From assembly GCF_000380645.1 (NCBI RefSeq), contig NZ_AQXZ01000019.1:834761-898760 (forward strand): a stretch of DNA of 64,000 bases, in the 5' to 3' direction. A model generated the notes under the pieces. The model saw nothing but the letters and a program-made list of their open reading frames with translations, did no database searches and was not told the origin of the DNA. Shown piece after piece: positions 1 through 7,689 of this stretch. The position numbers were made by a program, and so were the translations under genes. Position 1 is the first letter of the stretch, and the number at the start of each line of letters is the position of its first letter. Source of the stretch: Smaragdicoccus niigatensis DSM 44881 = NBRC 103563. Lineage in GTDB: Bacteria; Actinomycetota; Actinomycetes; Mycobacteriales; Mycobacteriaceae.

Positions 1-1137
1 GGCTTCCCCACCGAGCAGACCCTGCACACGAATGAGCGCCCGACGTGCGCGCTCCTCTTCCTCGCCGACTCCGCCCCACAACCCCAACTGCAGGGCACCC
101 GCCGAAATGACCTCGACCGGTTCGAGCCGAAGCATCGTGATGCCGGCCGTTGGCCGGGTTCCGTTGCGCCCGGTCAACCAGCCGTCCAACTGCCAACGCA
201 CTCGATCCGCCGTCCCCTCCGGGGTGAGCGGCTGCGCGCATCGCCACGTGCGGGACAGTCCTTCCCCATTGCCCGTCGTGGCCTGGACCAGCAGTCGGGT
301 GCACGCGACCGCGGCTGCGGTCAGCTTCGCGTGCAGTTGTTCGGCCAGCGCGCGACCCGCGAAAGCGGCCGCATCGACGCGATCGATCGGCGGATCGCAG
401 TACTGCTCGACGTCGAGATCCGGCGGCAGTGCCCGCGCCGACGGCGGCCGCTCCGGCTCCCCGCGTGCCGATCGATGTGCGAGAACCGCGTCGTTGCCGA
501 AGCGGGAAGCAACATCTCGAGGCGAGAGCGCAGCGAACGCGCCGATCGTCCGAAGGCCGAGCCTGGTCAGCAGATCGATCAACTCTCCGCGGTCCGGAGC
601 CGACAGGCTCGGCTCCGCACTGATTTCCGCAATCGCGAGCGGCGCCAGAAAATCTGCACCCTTACCCACCGGCACGAACGTCGCGTGCCGCGCGGCGATC
701 ACGGCAGTCGACAACTCGTCGGCAATACCGATCTGACATTCGGCGCCAGCGGCCCCGACCGCATCGACGAGTTGTTCCGCCGCCCGCTCCTCCGAACCGA
801 AATAGCGCACCACTCCCCGCGCCGGCAGAAGCATGAGTCCTGGTCGGAGCACCTCGACCCCGGGAGCGACGGCATCGACGGCCGAAACCACCGGCTCGAA
901 CAACCGGGCGTCGCGATCGGGATCGGACTGCGCGATATGCACACTCGGACAACGGCTTTGCGCTTCTCGACGACGAAGCCCACGACGTACGCCATCGGCT
1001 CGTGCGGTCGCCGAACACGCGATGACGCGGTTCGCGTGGACGACTGCGACCGGATGTGTCTGCGGCAAAGTCGCCGCTGCTGCTGCCGCCACAGCGGGCC
1101 AGTCCGGACACCAGATCGCGAGGACCCTGGAACTCAC
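1..1137 (-). CDS. imuB: ImuB, Y-family polymerase-like SOS mutagenesis protein (3' end beyond window)
   Basis: The reverse strand stays open from a GTG at 1137 to the window edge (379 codons seen). It begins VSSRVLAIWCPDWP and continues through TLPQTHPVAVVHANRV, which fits ImuB, the inactive Y-family homologue that links DnaE2 and ImuA' to the beta clamp. The N-terminus has WCPDWP where active Y-family enzymes carry the first catalytic aspartate, and the second acidic cluster is not visible, as expected for ImuB. The C-terminal part and clamp-binding motif lie outside the window. The start sits 20 nt after the imuA' stop behind a purine-rich stretch, so the two are probably co-transcribed and share the SOS operator upstream of imuA'. 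Confidence 0.85.
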   Translation of the reverse strand, partial: MSSRVLAIWCPDWPAVAAAAAATLPQTHPVAVVHANRVIACSATARADGVRRGLRRREAQSRCPSVHIAQSDPDRDARLFEPVVSAVDAVAPGVEVLRPGLMLLPARGVVRYFGSEERAAEQLVDAVGAAGAECQIGIADELSTAVIAARHATFVPVGKGADFLAPLAIAEISAEPSLSAPDRGELIDLLTRLGLRTIGAFAALSPRDVASRFGNDAVLAHRSARGEPERPPSARALPPDLDVEQYCDPPIDRVDAAAFAGRALAEQLHAKLTAAAVACTRLLVQATTGNGEGLSRTWRCAQPLTPEGTADRVRWQLDGWLTGRNGTRPTAGITMLRLEPVEVISAGALQLGLWGGVGEEEERARRALIRVQGLLGGEA

Positions 1138-1157
1138 GCCTTCTGCCCTCGCTCCGC

Positions 1158-1892
1158 TCACAGGGCCACCGCTTCAGGCTGCGCAACACGGTTCGGGCAC
1201 CACTCGACGCCCACTTCCGAACGCGTCCGCAGATCGAAACGCCCACTACGCGATCCGAAGGCCTTGCTCTGCGTCCGGACCGACAGCTGGACTGCATGAA
1301 CGCGTCCGACGCCTTGTCCAAGTCCGGAATAGCCCTCGACGCGCGCATCGATCAACACTTCAGCTCCCGGCAACTGGCCGTCCACGATCAACAAGGCAGC
1401 CCGTTTGCTCCGAGCTCGGGCGACAACCGCACGGGCTCGAGTGGGTGCCACAGATGCTCCACCGAGCCCGAGGACGACGAGGTCGATTCCGTCGAGCAGC
1501 ACCGCAGCCACACCTGCTGGATCCGGACCGGCTTCGGGAATCAAGGCCAGACGATCGAACCGCGCACCCATCTCCGCCGCGGCGAGAAGCCCCAACTTCG
1601 GCAAACCGACGACCGCGGCGAACATGCCCGCATTGGTAACTGCCGCCAGGATGCCGAGAAGGAGTGAGTTCGTTCCCGAGACCACCGATACCGACCCTCG
1701 CGCCAGGCCGTGCCGAGGCAGGAGTTCGGCGAGTGGGCCGGGCACCGCCAAGACCTCTCGAGTATCCGAAGGAAGCGCTTCGGCGACCGACTCTCCCTTG
1801 GCCGGGACGGCCGCGATCTTGCGTCGCAGATACTCGAGACGCTCCACTCGGGACAGTTCACCGATTTCGAAATCGGTTGATACCAAAGCCAT
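1158..1892 (-). CDS. imuA': ImuA' (RecA-like SOS mutagenesis accessory protein)
   Basis: A 244-residue protein starting MALVSTDFEIGELSRVE. Position beside imuB and the pattern of the sequence (LPRHGLARGSVSVVSG near residue 60, then hydrophobic beta strands such as IDLVVLGLGG) match actinobacterial ImuA', a truncated RecA-fold protein that works with ImuB and DnaE2 in error-prone lesion bypass. I chose the ATG at 1892 because CAGGAGTGGGGA lies just before it; a longer reading frame to 1940 lacks such a site. A LexA-type dyad lies about 80 bp upstream. No dnaE2 is present in the window. Confidence 0.85.
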   Translation of the reverse strand: MALVSTDFEIGELSRVERLEYLRRKIAAVPAKGESVAEALPSDTREVLAVPGPLAELLPRHGLARGSVSVVSGTNSLLLGILAAVTNAGMFAAVVGLPKLGLLAAAEMGARFDRLALIPEAGPDPAGVAAVLLDGIDLVVLGLGGASVAPTRARAVVARARSKRAALLIVDGQLPGAEVLIDARVEGYSGLGQGVGRVHAVQLSVRTQSKAFGSRSGRFDLRTRSEVGVEWCPNRVAQPEAVAL

Positions 1893-1964
1893 TTCCCCAC
1901 TCCTGATGCACACAGATACCACGGCACGCCGAGAACACATCCCGCGGGGAAGACACGGAATTCA

Positions 1965-1996
1965 CTCGTTGTTCGAATACATGTTCGAACAACGAG
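1965..1996. promoter_or_regulatory. Extended LexA SOS box of imuA'-imuB
   Basis: TCGAATACATGTTCGA at 1973-1988 differs by one base from the actinobacterial SOS box TCGAAC-N4-GTTCGA. It sits inside a longer perfect inverted repeat: CTCGTTGTTCGAA (1965-1977) and its exact complement (1984-1996) around a 6-nt centre. It lies 73 bp or more upstream of the imuA' start, so damage-induced control by LexA is the natural reading. Confidence 0.85.
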
Positions 1997-2039
1997 ATTA
2001 TGTTCTCACGGATTCGGCGCCGTCAATAGGGTTTGTGCG

Positions 2040-3440
2040 TCATTCGTAAAGGTTGAGAACGAGCGTCCCGAAGTACCGCCGGGACACCAGATGCTTACCG
2101 GACGTGCATTCGACGTCTGCAGTTCGAACGAGCACCAGGGACCACACCCGAGCAAACGCGGCGGTGCTGTCCGCAGCACACGGTGCGTTGCCGGGAAGCA
2201 ATCCGTCCCGCGCCGGAACCGCCAGCGGATCGGCCGCCGGCAAACCCTTCGGCGCGTAGTAATCGAGCCCCATGCGAATCGTCGGAGTCGCGTAGACGAT
2301 CGCATCGTCTCGTGTCGTCTGGGCTTGCAAGAACGCAGCGGCCGCACGGAAGTCCTCGTTGTGGCTTGCCGGCGTCCGCAACAAGGTCTGATTCGGCCAC
2401 CCCAGCACGAGCACAGCGACCACTGCGACGACCGGCAGCGCGACGTGAATTCGAGCCGCCGCGATCACCATCGCAAGCGCTGCGAAAAACGCCACGAACA
2501 TCACATATCGCGGCACGAACATCGGTTTGACGTAGCTGACGGCCAAGAGTGCGAACGGAATCAGGAGCCCCGCGAGAATCCAGCCGACCTCATTCCATCG
2601 GCGACCAACCGCGGTCCAGACGACCGTTCCGAGGACTCCGATCGCCACCACCAGGGCAGGCAGCGCGCCACCCGCCAGCGATCCGAAGCCCAGCAGCAAC
2701 TGCTCCAGACTCGGTCCGGGAATCCACGCGACCTGGCCACGCTGATGAACCGAGATCAACGCGACAAACGCAGACGCGGCGAACACCGGCGCCCACAACA
2801 GCGCCAACGTCCGAACCGTCACCTTCCGGTACAGATAGGCCGCATGCGGAATCAGCGCCAACGGCACCAGCAGATTGAGGAAGCACAGACCTGACATCAG
2901 CAGGATGTAGGCCACCCAATACCGGTTGTTCCGCGTCTCCACCGCCCGCAGCATGAGCCACGTGGCGATCGCCACCCCGGCAACGATGAAAGCCGTGCTG
3001 CGCGCTTCCTGCGCATATCGAGTGCTGGAGGGCAGCAGCACGTAGACCAGTCCCGCACACATCGCACCCAGCCAGGACACGTAGCGTCGCGCGACGACGA
3101 ACACCACGACTGCGGTGATCGCCATCGCGACGAGAGACGGCGCACGCAGGCTGACCTCGGATGTCCCGAACACCTGCGTCCACGCCCACATCAGCTCGTA
3201 GTAGACGAAGTGCACCCGATCGAAGTGGTGATGAACGACGTCGAAAATCGCGATCGGACTGCCGCTGACCATCGTCGCCGTGACCACTTCATCGCGCCAC
3301 AGGGACGGTGTCTTGATCCCCCACGAGAACCAACCGCAGGCGAAGACGAAGAGTGCAACCATCGCGATGCGATCGGCGACGAGGCCTCGAGTGGACGGAG
3401 CGGCGTCATCCTCGCGGACGGGCAGAACGGTGGTCACCAC
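2040..3440 (-). CDS. GT39/ArnT-type polyprenyl-phosphate-dependent glycosyltransferase, integral membrane
   Basis: A 466-residue protein with a short cytoplasmic N-terminus, a first membrane segment near residues 25-43, a SLWRDE motif at about 46-51 in the first extracytoplasmic loop, and around ten further hydrophobic segments up to about residue 345, then a soluble C-terminal part. An acidic residue after the first TM is typical of GT39/ArnT enzymes, which move a sugar from a polyprenyl-phosphate carrier to an envelope acceptor. The acceptor cannot be read from sequence. It starts 27 nt after the response regulator stop on the same strand, so it may be the last gene of the kinase-regulator operon. 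Confidence 0.7.
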   Translation of the reverse strand: MVTTVLPVREDDAAPSTRGLVADRIAMVALFVFACGWFSWGIKTPSLWRDEVVTATMVSGSPIAIFDVVHHHFDRVHFVYYELMWAWTQVFGTSEVSLRAPSLVAMAITAVVVFVVARRYVSWLGAMCAGLVYVLLPSSTRYAQEARSTAFIVAGVAIATWLMLRAVETRNNRYWVAYILLMSGLCFLNLLVPLALIPHAAYLYRKVTVRTLALLWAPVFAASAFVALISVHQRGQVAWIPGPSLEQLLLGFGSLAGGALPALVVAIGVLGTVVWTAVGRRWNEVGWILAGLLIPFALLAVSYVKPMFVPRYVMFVAFFAALAMVIAAARIHVALPVVAVVAVLVLGWPNQTLLRTPASHNEDFRAAAAFLQAQTTRDDAIVYATPTIRMGLDYYAPKGLPAADPLAVPARDGLLPGNAPCAADSTAAFARVWSLVLVRTADVECTSGKHLVSRRYFGTLVLNLYE

Positions 3441-3467
3441 CGCAACACCTAATCACAGCGTGACAGG

Positions 3468-4115
3468 TCAGTCGATCCGACGGCGATGGGCCCAGCGCGT
3501 GAGTGCGTTGCGGTTGGACTGCTGTGTCTTCCGCAGGACGTTCGACGTGTGCGTCTCGACCGTCTTGATGGAGATGAACAACTCCTCGGCGATCTCGCGA
3601 TACGTGTAGCCCCGGGCGAGCAGTCGCAGGACTTCCATCTCGCGCTTGGTCAGCGAATCGAGTTCCGGATCCAAAGCCGGCTCGGGAACCGGCGATCGTC
3701 CGGTGAAGGAGTCGAGGACGAATCCCGCGAGCCGCGGACTGAACACCGCGTCCCCGCTGGCCACCCGACGGATCGCCGCCGCAAGCTCCGGGCCCGACGT
3801 CGTCTTCGTGACGTACCCGCGGGCACCAGCTCGGATCACGGCGATGACGTCTTCGGCCGCGTCGGAAACACTCAGCGCCAGGCACACCGGGCCGGAGTGG
3901 ATGCCGTGCAACACCGAGACACCCCCACCGTCGGGCATGTGCACGTCGAGCAACACGACGTCCGGCTTGATCGAGTTGATGCCGGCGACGGCATCGGCCA
4001 CGGCACCCGCTTCCCCGACGACCTCGATGTCCCCTTCGCGCGCCAGTTCGGCCCGCACTCCCGACCGGAACACCCCGTGGTCGTCGACGAGAAATACACG
4101 GAATTTTCCACTCAT
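3468..4115 (-). CDS. NarL/LuxR-family response regulator
   Basis: A 215-residue regulator. The receiver domain (about 1-120) shows the acidic pair in FLVDDHGVFRSG, the phospho-acceptor in VVLLDVHMPDGG (Asp near 54) and the conserved Lys in GYVTKTTSG. The LuxR-type HTH follows (about 150-207) with LTKREMEVLRLLARG and SIKTVETHTSNVLRK. The start codon overlaps the stop of the upstream kinase gene by 4 nt, so the two are translationally coupled. Its likely targets are the dyads at 5383-5398 and 5821-5836, which lie in both facing promoters; this is inference. Confidence 0.9.
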   Translation of the reverse strand: MSGKFRVFLVDDHGVFRSGVRAELAREGDIEVVGEAGAVADAVAGINSIKPDVVLLDVHMPDGGGVSVLHGIHSGPVCLALSVSDAAEDVIAVIRAGARGYVTKTTSGPELAAAIRRVASGDAVFSPRLAGFVLDSFTGRSPVPEPALDPELDSLTKREMEVLRLLARGYTYREIAEELFISIKTVETHTSNVLRKTQQSNRNALTRWAHRRRID

Positions 4116-5383
4116 CCGGCCTGTGCCTCCTGCGCTTCGGACAGTGGAACGACCATCCGGACCTCCGTGCCCCGACCAACCGTAGATCGAATCGACACCT
4201 CACCACCACGACGCTCGAGACGCATCCGAATCGATCGCGACAAACCGTGCCGGTCTTCCGGGACTTCGTCCAGGTCGAAACCCGTGCCGCGATCGCGCAC
4301 GTAGACGCTCACCTGCGACGGTTCGGCTTCGGAGAACAGGTCGACATCACGCACCTGAGCATGCTTGGCGGCGTTCACCAGGGCCTCGCGTACTGCCCCC
4401 AGAAGTGCCGTGAACTGCTCTTTCGGCAACTGACCTGCCGCGTCACCCGGCACCACATCCCCCACGGCCACGGGCGAAATCTGCACTCCGTACTGGTCTT
4501 CGACCTCACCCGCCACGGCCCGCAAGGCACCAACCAGGCTCACGTGCGCTTCCTGCGGATCGGCGAAAAGCCATTCGCGCAGTTCGCGCTCCTGGCGGCG
4601 AGCCAGGCGCTGCACTTCCTGTGGCGAATCGGCCTGGCGCTGAATCAACGCGAGCGTCTGCAGCACCGAGTCATGAAGGTGGGACGCGATCTCCTCACGT
4701 TCGTCATTCCGAATCCGAGCGGCCCGTTCGGCGTTTAGCGCACGCATCAAACGCAGCCACAACGGGACCGTCAGCAGTCCGACACCGGCGAGCGTCGCGA
4801 GCATCGCGAGCAGCGATGGGCCGAGCGCCGCGAAATCCACCTGGGCGACGAGCATCACGGTGAGACCGGCGATCACGAGCGCGACGCCGCCGATGACGCG
4901 CGACCAGGTCCAGATCGTCGAATGCGGCGACAGACCGACCGCGGAACGGTCCGCCCCATCGTCGAATTCGCGCCACACCAGCGCAGCGCCGAGAGCGATC
5001 ACGACAATCGGCACCAGTATCGAAGCCGCCGTTCCGCTGAACGCCCACGACGCCGCGAACGACGCACCGATGCCGAGGATCACCAGGCCGGTGGCGCGAC
5101 GACGTTCGATCGGGCTCGGCGGTCCGACATCGGAACCCGCGGGCACGCTGACCCACAGCAGTCCATAGATGACGATGCCCGCGCCACCGAGCGCAGCCAA
5201 CAGCACGAAGGCGACGCGGACCTTGAAGACGTCGACACCGATGTGGTCGGCGATACCGCCCGCGACACCGCCGACGATCTTGCCGCCGGATCGGCGCATG
5301 AGCCGGCCCGTTGCGGGCTCGGGCGCAGATACGAAGGCAGGGGGCACATCTCGATGGTGGCACGAAGCCACCGGGGCGGGCAT
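4112..5383 (-). CDS. PspC-domain sensor histidine kinase (HisKA_3/HATPase)
   Basis: Up to 423 residues. The N-terminus holds a PspC domain (GGKIVGGVAGGIADHIG, about 33-90) with its membrane segment, then several more membrane segments to about residue 215. A HisKA_3 region (EEIASHLHDSVLQTL, phospho-acceptor His) follows, and a HATPase domain with VREALVNAAKHAQ and RDRGTGFDL. A phage-shock-C domain fused to a NarL-type kinase is seen in actinobacterial envelope-stress sensors. The ATG at 5383 overlaps the shared 16-bp dyad, and a GTG at 5347 (PPAFVSAPEP...) would leave that site in the promoter, so 5347 may be the true start. Confidence 0.85.
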   Translation of the reverse strand: MPAPVASCHHRDVPPAFVSAPEPATGRLMRRSGGKIVGGVAGGIADHIGVDVFKVRVAFVLLAALGGAGIVIYGLLWVSVPAGSDVGPPSPIERRRATGLVILGIGASFAASWAFSGTAASILVPIVVIALGAALVWREFDDGADRSAVGLSPHSTIWTWSRVIGGVALVIAGLTVMLVAQVDFAALGPSLLAMLATLAGVGLLTVPLWLRLMRALNAERAARIRNDEREEIASHLHDSVLQTLALIQRQADSPQEVQRLARRQERELREWLFADPQEAHVSLVGALRAVAGEVEDQYGVQISPVAVGDVVPGDAAGQLPKEQFTALLGAVREALVNAAKHAQVRDVDLFSEAEPSQVSVYVRDRGTGFDLDEVPEDRHGLSRSIRMRLERRGGEVSIRSTVGRGTEVRMVVPLSEAQEAQAG

Positions 5384-5398
5384 CAGGGATTGCCCCGA
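5383..5398. promoter_or_regulatory. 16-bp dyad, putative response-regulator site (kinase side)
   Basis: TCAGGGATTGCCCCGA. It matches the site at 5821-5836 at 12 of 12 arm positions (TCAGGG-N4-CCCCGA) and is a dyad of the form TCxGGG...CCCxGA. It lies at the 5' end of the kinase reading frame. Confidence 0.5.
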
Positions 5399-5497
5399 AT
5401 TCCAGCGGCGGGGAACCCGTGGCGCGATCGCCGCGTCACATCAGCGCACGACTCGAATTGCGCCTCCTCGACGGACTCGCACGAAGATAGGATTTCC

Positions 5498-5767
5498 GTG
5501 GCGACAACACTGATCGAGCTGGAGGCACGCGTGGCCGCATTGGAAGCGGGGCAAGCCGATTACAAGGCAGTCATGTCGGCCGTCAACGTCCTGAGCCAGC
5601 AGACCCGCGAGAGATTTGACGCACTCGAGAACGCGCTCAAGTTGGACATCGACGAGGTCCGGCGTGAGGCTGATGCTCGATGGCAAGAGACCAAAGTGCG
5701 CTTCCGCTCGATTGACAACAACTTCGCCGAACTCAAGGATCTGCTGGTCCGGGTGCTGAACCGCTGA
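5498..5767 (+). CDS. Small coiled-coil protein of unknown function
   Basis: An 89-residue acidic, almost wholly helical protein starting with GTG at 5498 (VATTLIELEARVAALEAG), with AGATAGGA placed 5 nt before the start. Heptad-like spacing of Leu, Val and Phe continues to the end (FRSIDNNFAELKDLLVRVLNR region), with no membrane segment and no Cys. Short bacterial coiled-coil proteins of this kind often act as oligomeric adaptors, but I recognise no family. It lies in the gap between the PspC kinase and the PspC operon and points the same way as the latter. Confidence 0.65.
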   Translation: MATTLIELEARVAALEAGQADYKAVMSAVNVLSQQTRERFDALENALKLDIDEVRREADARWQETKVRFRSIDNNFAELKDLLVRVLNR

Positions 5768-5820
5768 GTTCACGTCGCGCCGCAAGCCATGTTTCGGCGA
5801 CCCGGCAATCAGGGGGAACA

Positions 5821-5836
5821 TCAGGGGTCTCCCCGA
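5821..5836. promoter_or_regulatory. 16-bp dyad, putative response-regulator site (PspC operon side)
   Basis: TCAGGGGTCTCCCCGA lies 35-50 bp upstream of the PspC-operon start. It shares the arms TCAGGG and CCCCGA with the site at 5383-5398. A further half-site (AATCAGGGGGAAC) sits about 12 bp upstream. Confidence 0.5.
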
Positions 5837-5864
5837 TGCGCCGAAGTGGCGAAATCCAGACGAT

Positions 5865-7088
5865 GTGTACATGACGACTTCAACTTTCACCGACGAGGTC
5901 AAGGAGATGTGGCGCACCCGCCCCCTCCGAACCCCGTGGAACTCCCCGATCGCGGGCGTGAGCTCCGGTATCGGTATCCGATATGGCATCGATCCGACGC
6001 TCGTACGGGTCGCCTTCATCGCGGCCACGATCTTCGGCGGCGCCGGTGTCCCCCTCTACCTCGCCGCCTGGTTGACGTTCCCGCGAGCCGGAGACGAGGT
6101 GTCTGCGCTCGAGTCGCTCGCCGGTAAAGGCCGAAGTTCGGAGTCGTCGGTCAAGACGATCGTCCTGATCGTGGCCTTCGCCATCGCCTTCTCGGCGTTC
6201 GCGCCGTTCGGCATCGGCCTCGGCGGTTCGGGGATCATCAGCCTCGGCCTCATGCTCATCGCCGTGTGGCTGCTCCACCAACGTCGTCCGGTCCCGCCGG
6301 CACCGCCCGCGCCGCCGACGTTCGCGACACCGTCGACGAACCCCTCCGCGGGTCCGCCCGTGCAGTACCAGACGATGCAGATCCCCGACGACGAAGCCCT
6401 CACCGAGAAGATCTCGGCTGAGCAGGCTCCGCCCTCGTGGGACCCGCTGGGTGCGGCACCGTTCGCGTGGGATCTGCCGGAGCCCCACACCGCGCCGCAG
6501 AAGGTCGTCAAGCCGCCGCGGTCACCGTTCACAAAGGTCGTGCTCGGCCTCGCGATCATCGCGGGTGCACTGGCGGCCGCCGCTGCCTATGCCGGCGGCG
6601 ACTGGTTCACCGCAGCCCGTGTCGGTGCGATCGTGCTGACCGTCATCGGCGGCGGCCTCCTCATCGGGGCACTCGTCAACCGCGGTCACGGCCTGATCCT
6701 GTGGGCGATTCCCGTCATCATCTTCGTGACCGCCGCTTCCAACGTCGGCCAGATCAAGTTCGACGAACCCACCGGCGAGCAGGTATGGAAAGTCACCTCG
6801 ATGGACCAACTCGAGCGCGACTACAACGTGCAGATGGGATCGGGCGTCCTCGACCTCACCGACCTCGTGCTCACCAAGAACGAGACGGTTGACATCAAGC
6901 TGCGCTTCGGCGACGTCAAGGTCCTTCTCCCGAAGAACATGGACGTCAAGAACGACTGCAAGGTCGAATTCGGCCACGCGCAGTGCCTCCCCAGCGGAGT
7001 CAACGGCGGTGAAGATGGCGCCAACGGCCCAGTCCTCACCCTCAACATCGATGGCAAATTCGGAGAAGTGAAGGTGGACCGTGAGTGA
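5865..7088 (+). CDS. PspC / LiaF-like membrane protein
   Basis: About 405 residues; the start is GTG 5865 or ATG 5871. The N-terminal PspC domain reads SPIAGVSSGIGIRYGIDP, then the hydrophobic stretch around VAFIAATIFGGAGVPLYL. A second hydrophobic stretch, a Pro-rich cytoplasmic linker (about 135-200), and three further membrane segments (about 215-300) follow. The final 100 residues (from QVWKVTSMDQL) form a beta-rich domain resembling the C-terminal domain of LiaF-type cell-envelope response proteins. It faces the PspC kinase gene across a shared regulatory region, so it is probably both a target and a modulator of that system. The downstream small gene overlaps its end. Confidence 0.75.
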   Translation: MYMTTSTFTDEVKEMWRTRPLRTPWNSPIAGVSSGIGIRYGIDPTLVRVAFIAATIFGGAGVPLYLAAWLTFPRAGDEVSALESLAGKGRSSESSVKTIVLIVAFAIAFSAFAPFGIGLGGSGIISLGLMLIAVWLLHQRRPVPPAPPAPPTFATPSTNPSAGPPVQYQTMQIPDDEALTEKISAEQAPPSWDPLGAAPFAWDLPEPHTAPQKVVKPPRSPFTKVVLGLAIIAGALAAAAAYAGGDWFTAARVGAIVLTVIGGGLLIGALVNRGHGLILWAIPVIIFVTAASNVGQIKFDEPTGEQVWKVTSMDQLERDYNVQMGSGVLDLTDLVLTKNETVDIKLRFGDVKVLLPKNMDVKNDCKVEFGHAQCLPSGVNGGEDGANGPVLTLNIDGKFGEVKVDRE

Positions 7089-7296
7089 CACAGCCCAAAC
7101 CCCAGTTGTGAAGGCGCGCCGGTTTTCGCCGCTGCTGTTCCTGGCCGGCATCATCTGCCTGGCGATCTCGGGATCGGTTCTCTTCGGCTCAGACCCGTTC
7201 GACGCGATCACGAGCCTGCCGCTCGGCTGGATCGCGATCGTCGGAGCAATCGTTGTGGGGGCGGTCCTGGTGCTGGCTCCCGCACGACGAAAATAA
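7081..7296 (+). CDS. Small two-TM membrane protein in the PspC operon
   Basis: A 71-residue protein starting GTG at 7081, overlapping the PspC gene stop (GTGAGTGA) by 8 nt and therefore probably translationally coupled. Two hydrophobic helices (about 19-37 and 46-65) are joined by a short loop, and it ends in the basic tail PARRK. No family is recognised. Coupling suggests that it works with the PspC/LiaF-like protein in the membrane. Confidence 0.7.
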   Translation: MSDTAQTPVVKARRFSPLLFLAGIICLAISGSVLFGSDPFDAITSLPLGWIAIVGAIVVGAVLVLAPARRK

Positions 7297-7416
7297 CCGC
7301 GCGCGCCATGCCGTGACCGTTCCGTAATCGGGAATGCATCCAGCGTTACCATTCGGATACCTGGACAAACACGATGGAGTGTTCGCCCGACGAACCGCCA
7401 CTATTGAGGGACATAA

Positions 7417-7626
7417 ATGTTCTCGACCATCGGATACGCAGTCGCCGCAGTCGTTCTCGCACTCTTTGCCTTCAGCACGATTGCGCTTGACCTGCAAACT
7501 GTGTTCCGGACCGCGCGCGATGAGCGCGACGGCGCCGCACCGGTTGGCACGCACCTCCGCCTCGTTGGCGGCAGCGGACCCGACACCCCTCGCGGCGGGA
7601 ACGACGTCAGCCAGTCGGCTGCGTAG
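7417..7626 (+). CDS. Small single-TM protein of unknown function
   Basis: A 69-residue protein starting MFSTIGYAVAAVVLALFAFS, with GAGGGACAT just before the ATG. One membrane segment (about 3-24) is followed by a short polar cytoplasmic tail with no recognisable motif. It stands alone between the PspC operon and the terminator shared with guaA. Confidence 0.6.
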   Translation: MFSTIGYAVAAVVLALFAFSTIALDLQTVFRTARDERDGAAPVGTHLRLVGGSGPDTPRGGNDVSQSAA

Positions 7627-7649
7627 TCACCCGCGAGATCTCGAAAGCA

Positions 7650-7686
7650 TCACGGGCGGTCGCATTTCATATGCGACCGCCCGTGA
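7650..7686. terminator. Bidirectional terminator between the small-TM gene and guaA
   Basis: A perfect inverted repeat: 16-nt arm TCACGGGCGGTCGCAT at 7650-7665, 5-nt loop, complementary arm at 7671-7686. It lies in the convergent gap, 4 nt past the guaA stop. Confidence 0.85.
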
Positions 7687-7689
7687 CCT

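Noticed and set aside
5441-6028. 195-aa open frame on the - strand in the PspC gap
   Set aside because: It overlaps the coiled-coil gene and the PspC start in antisense and shows no domain or ribosome site.
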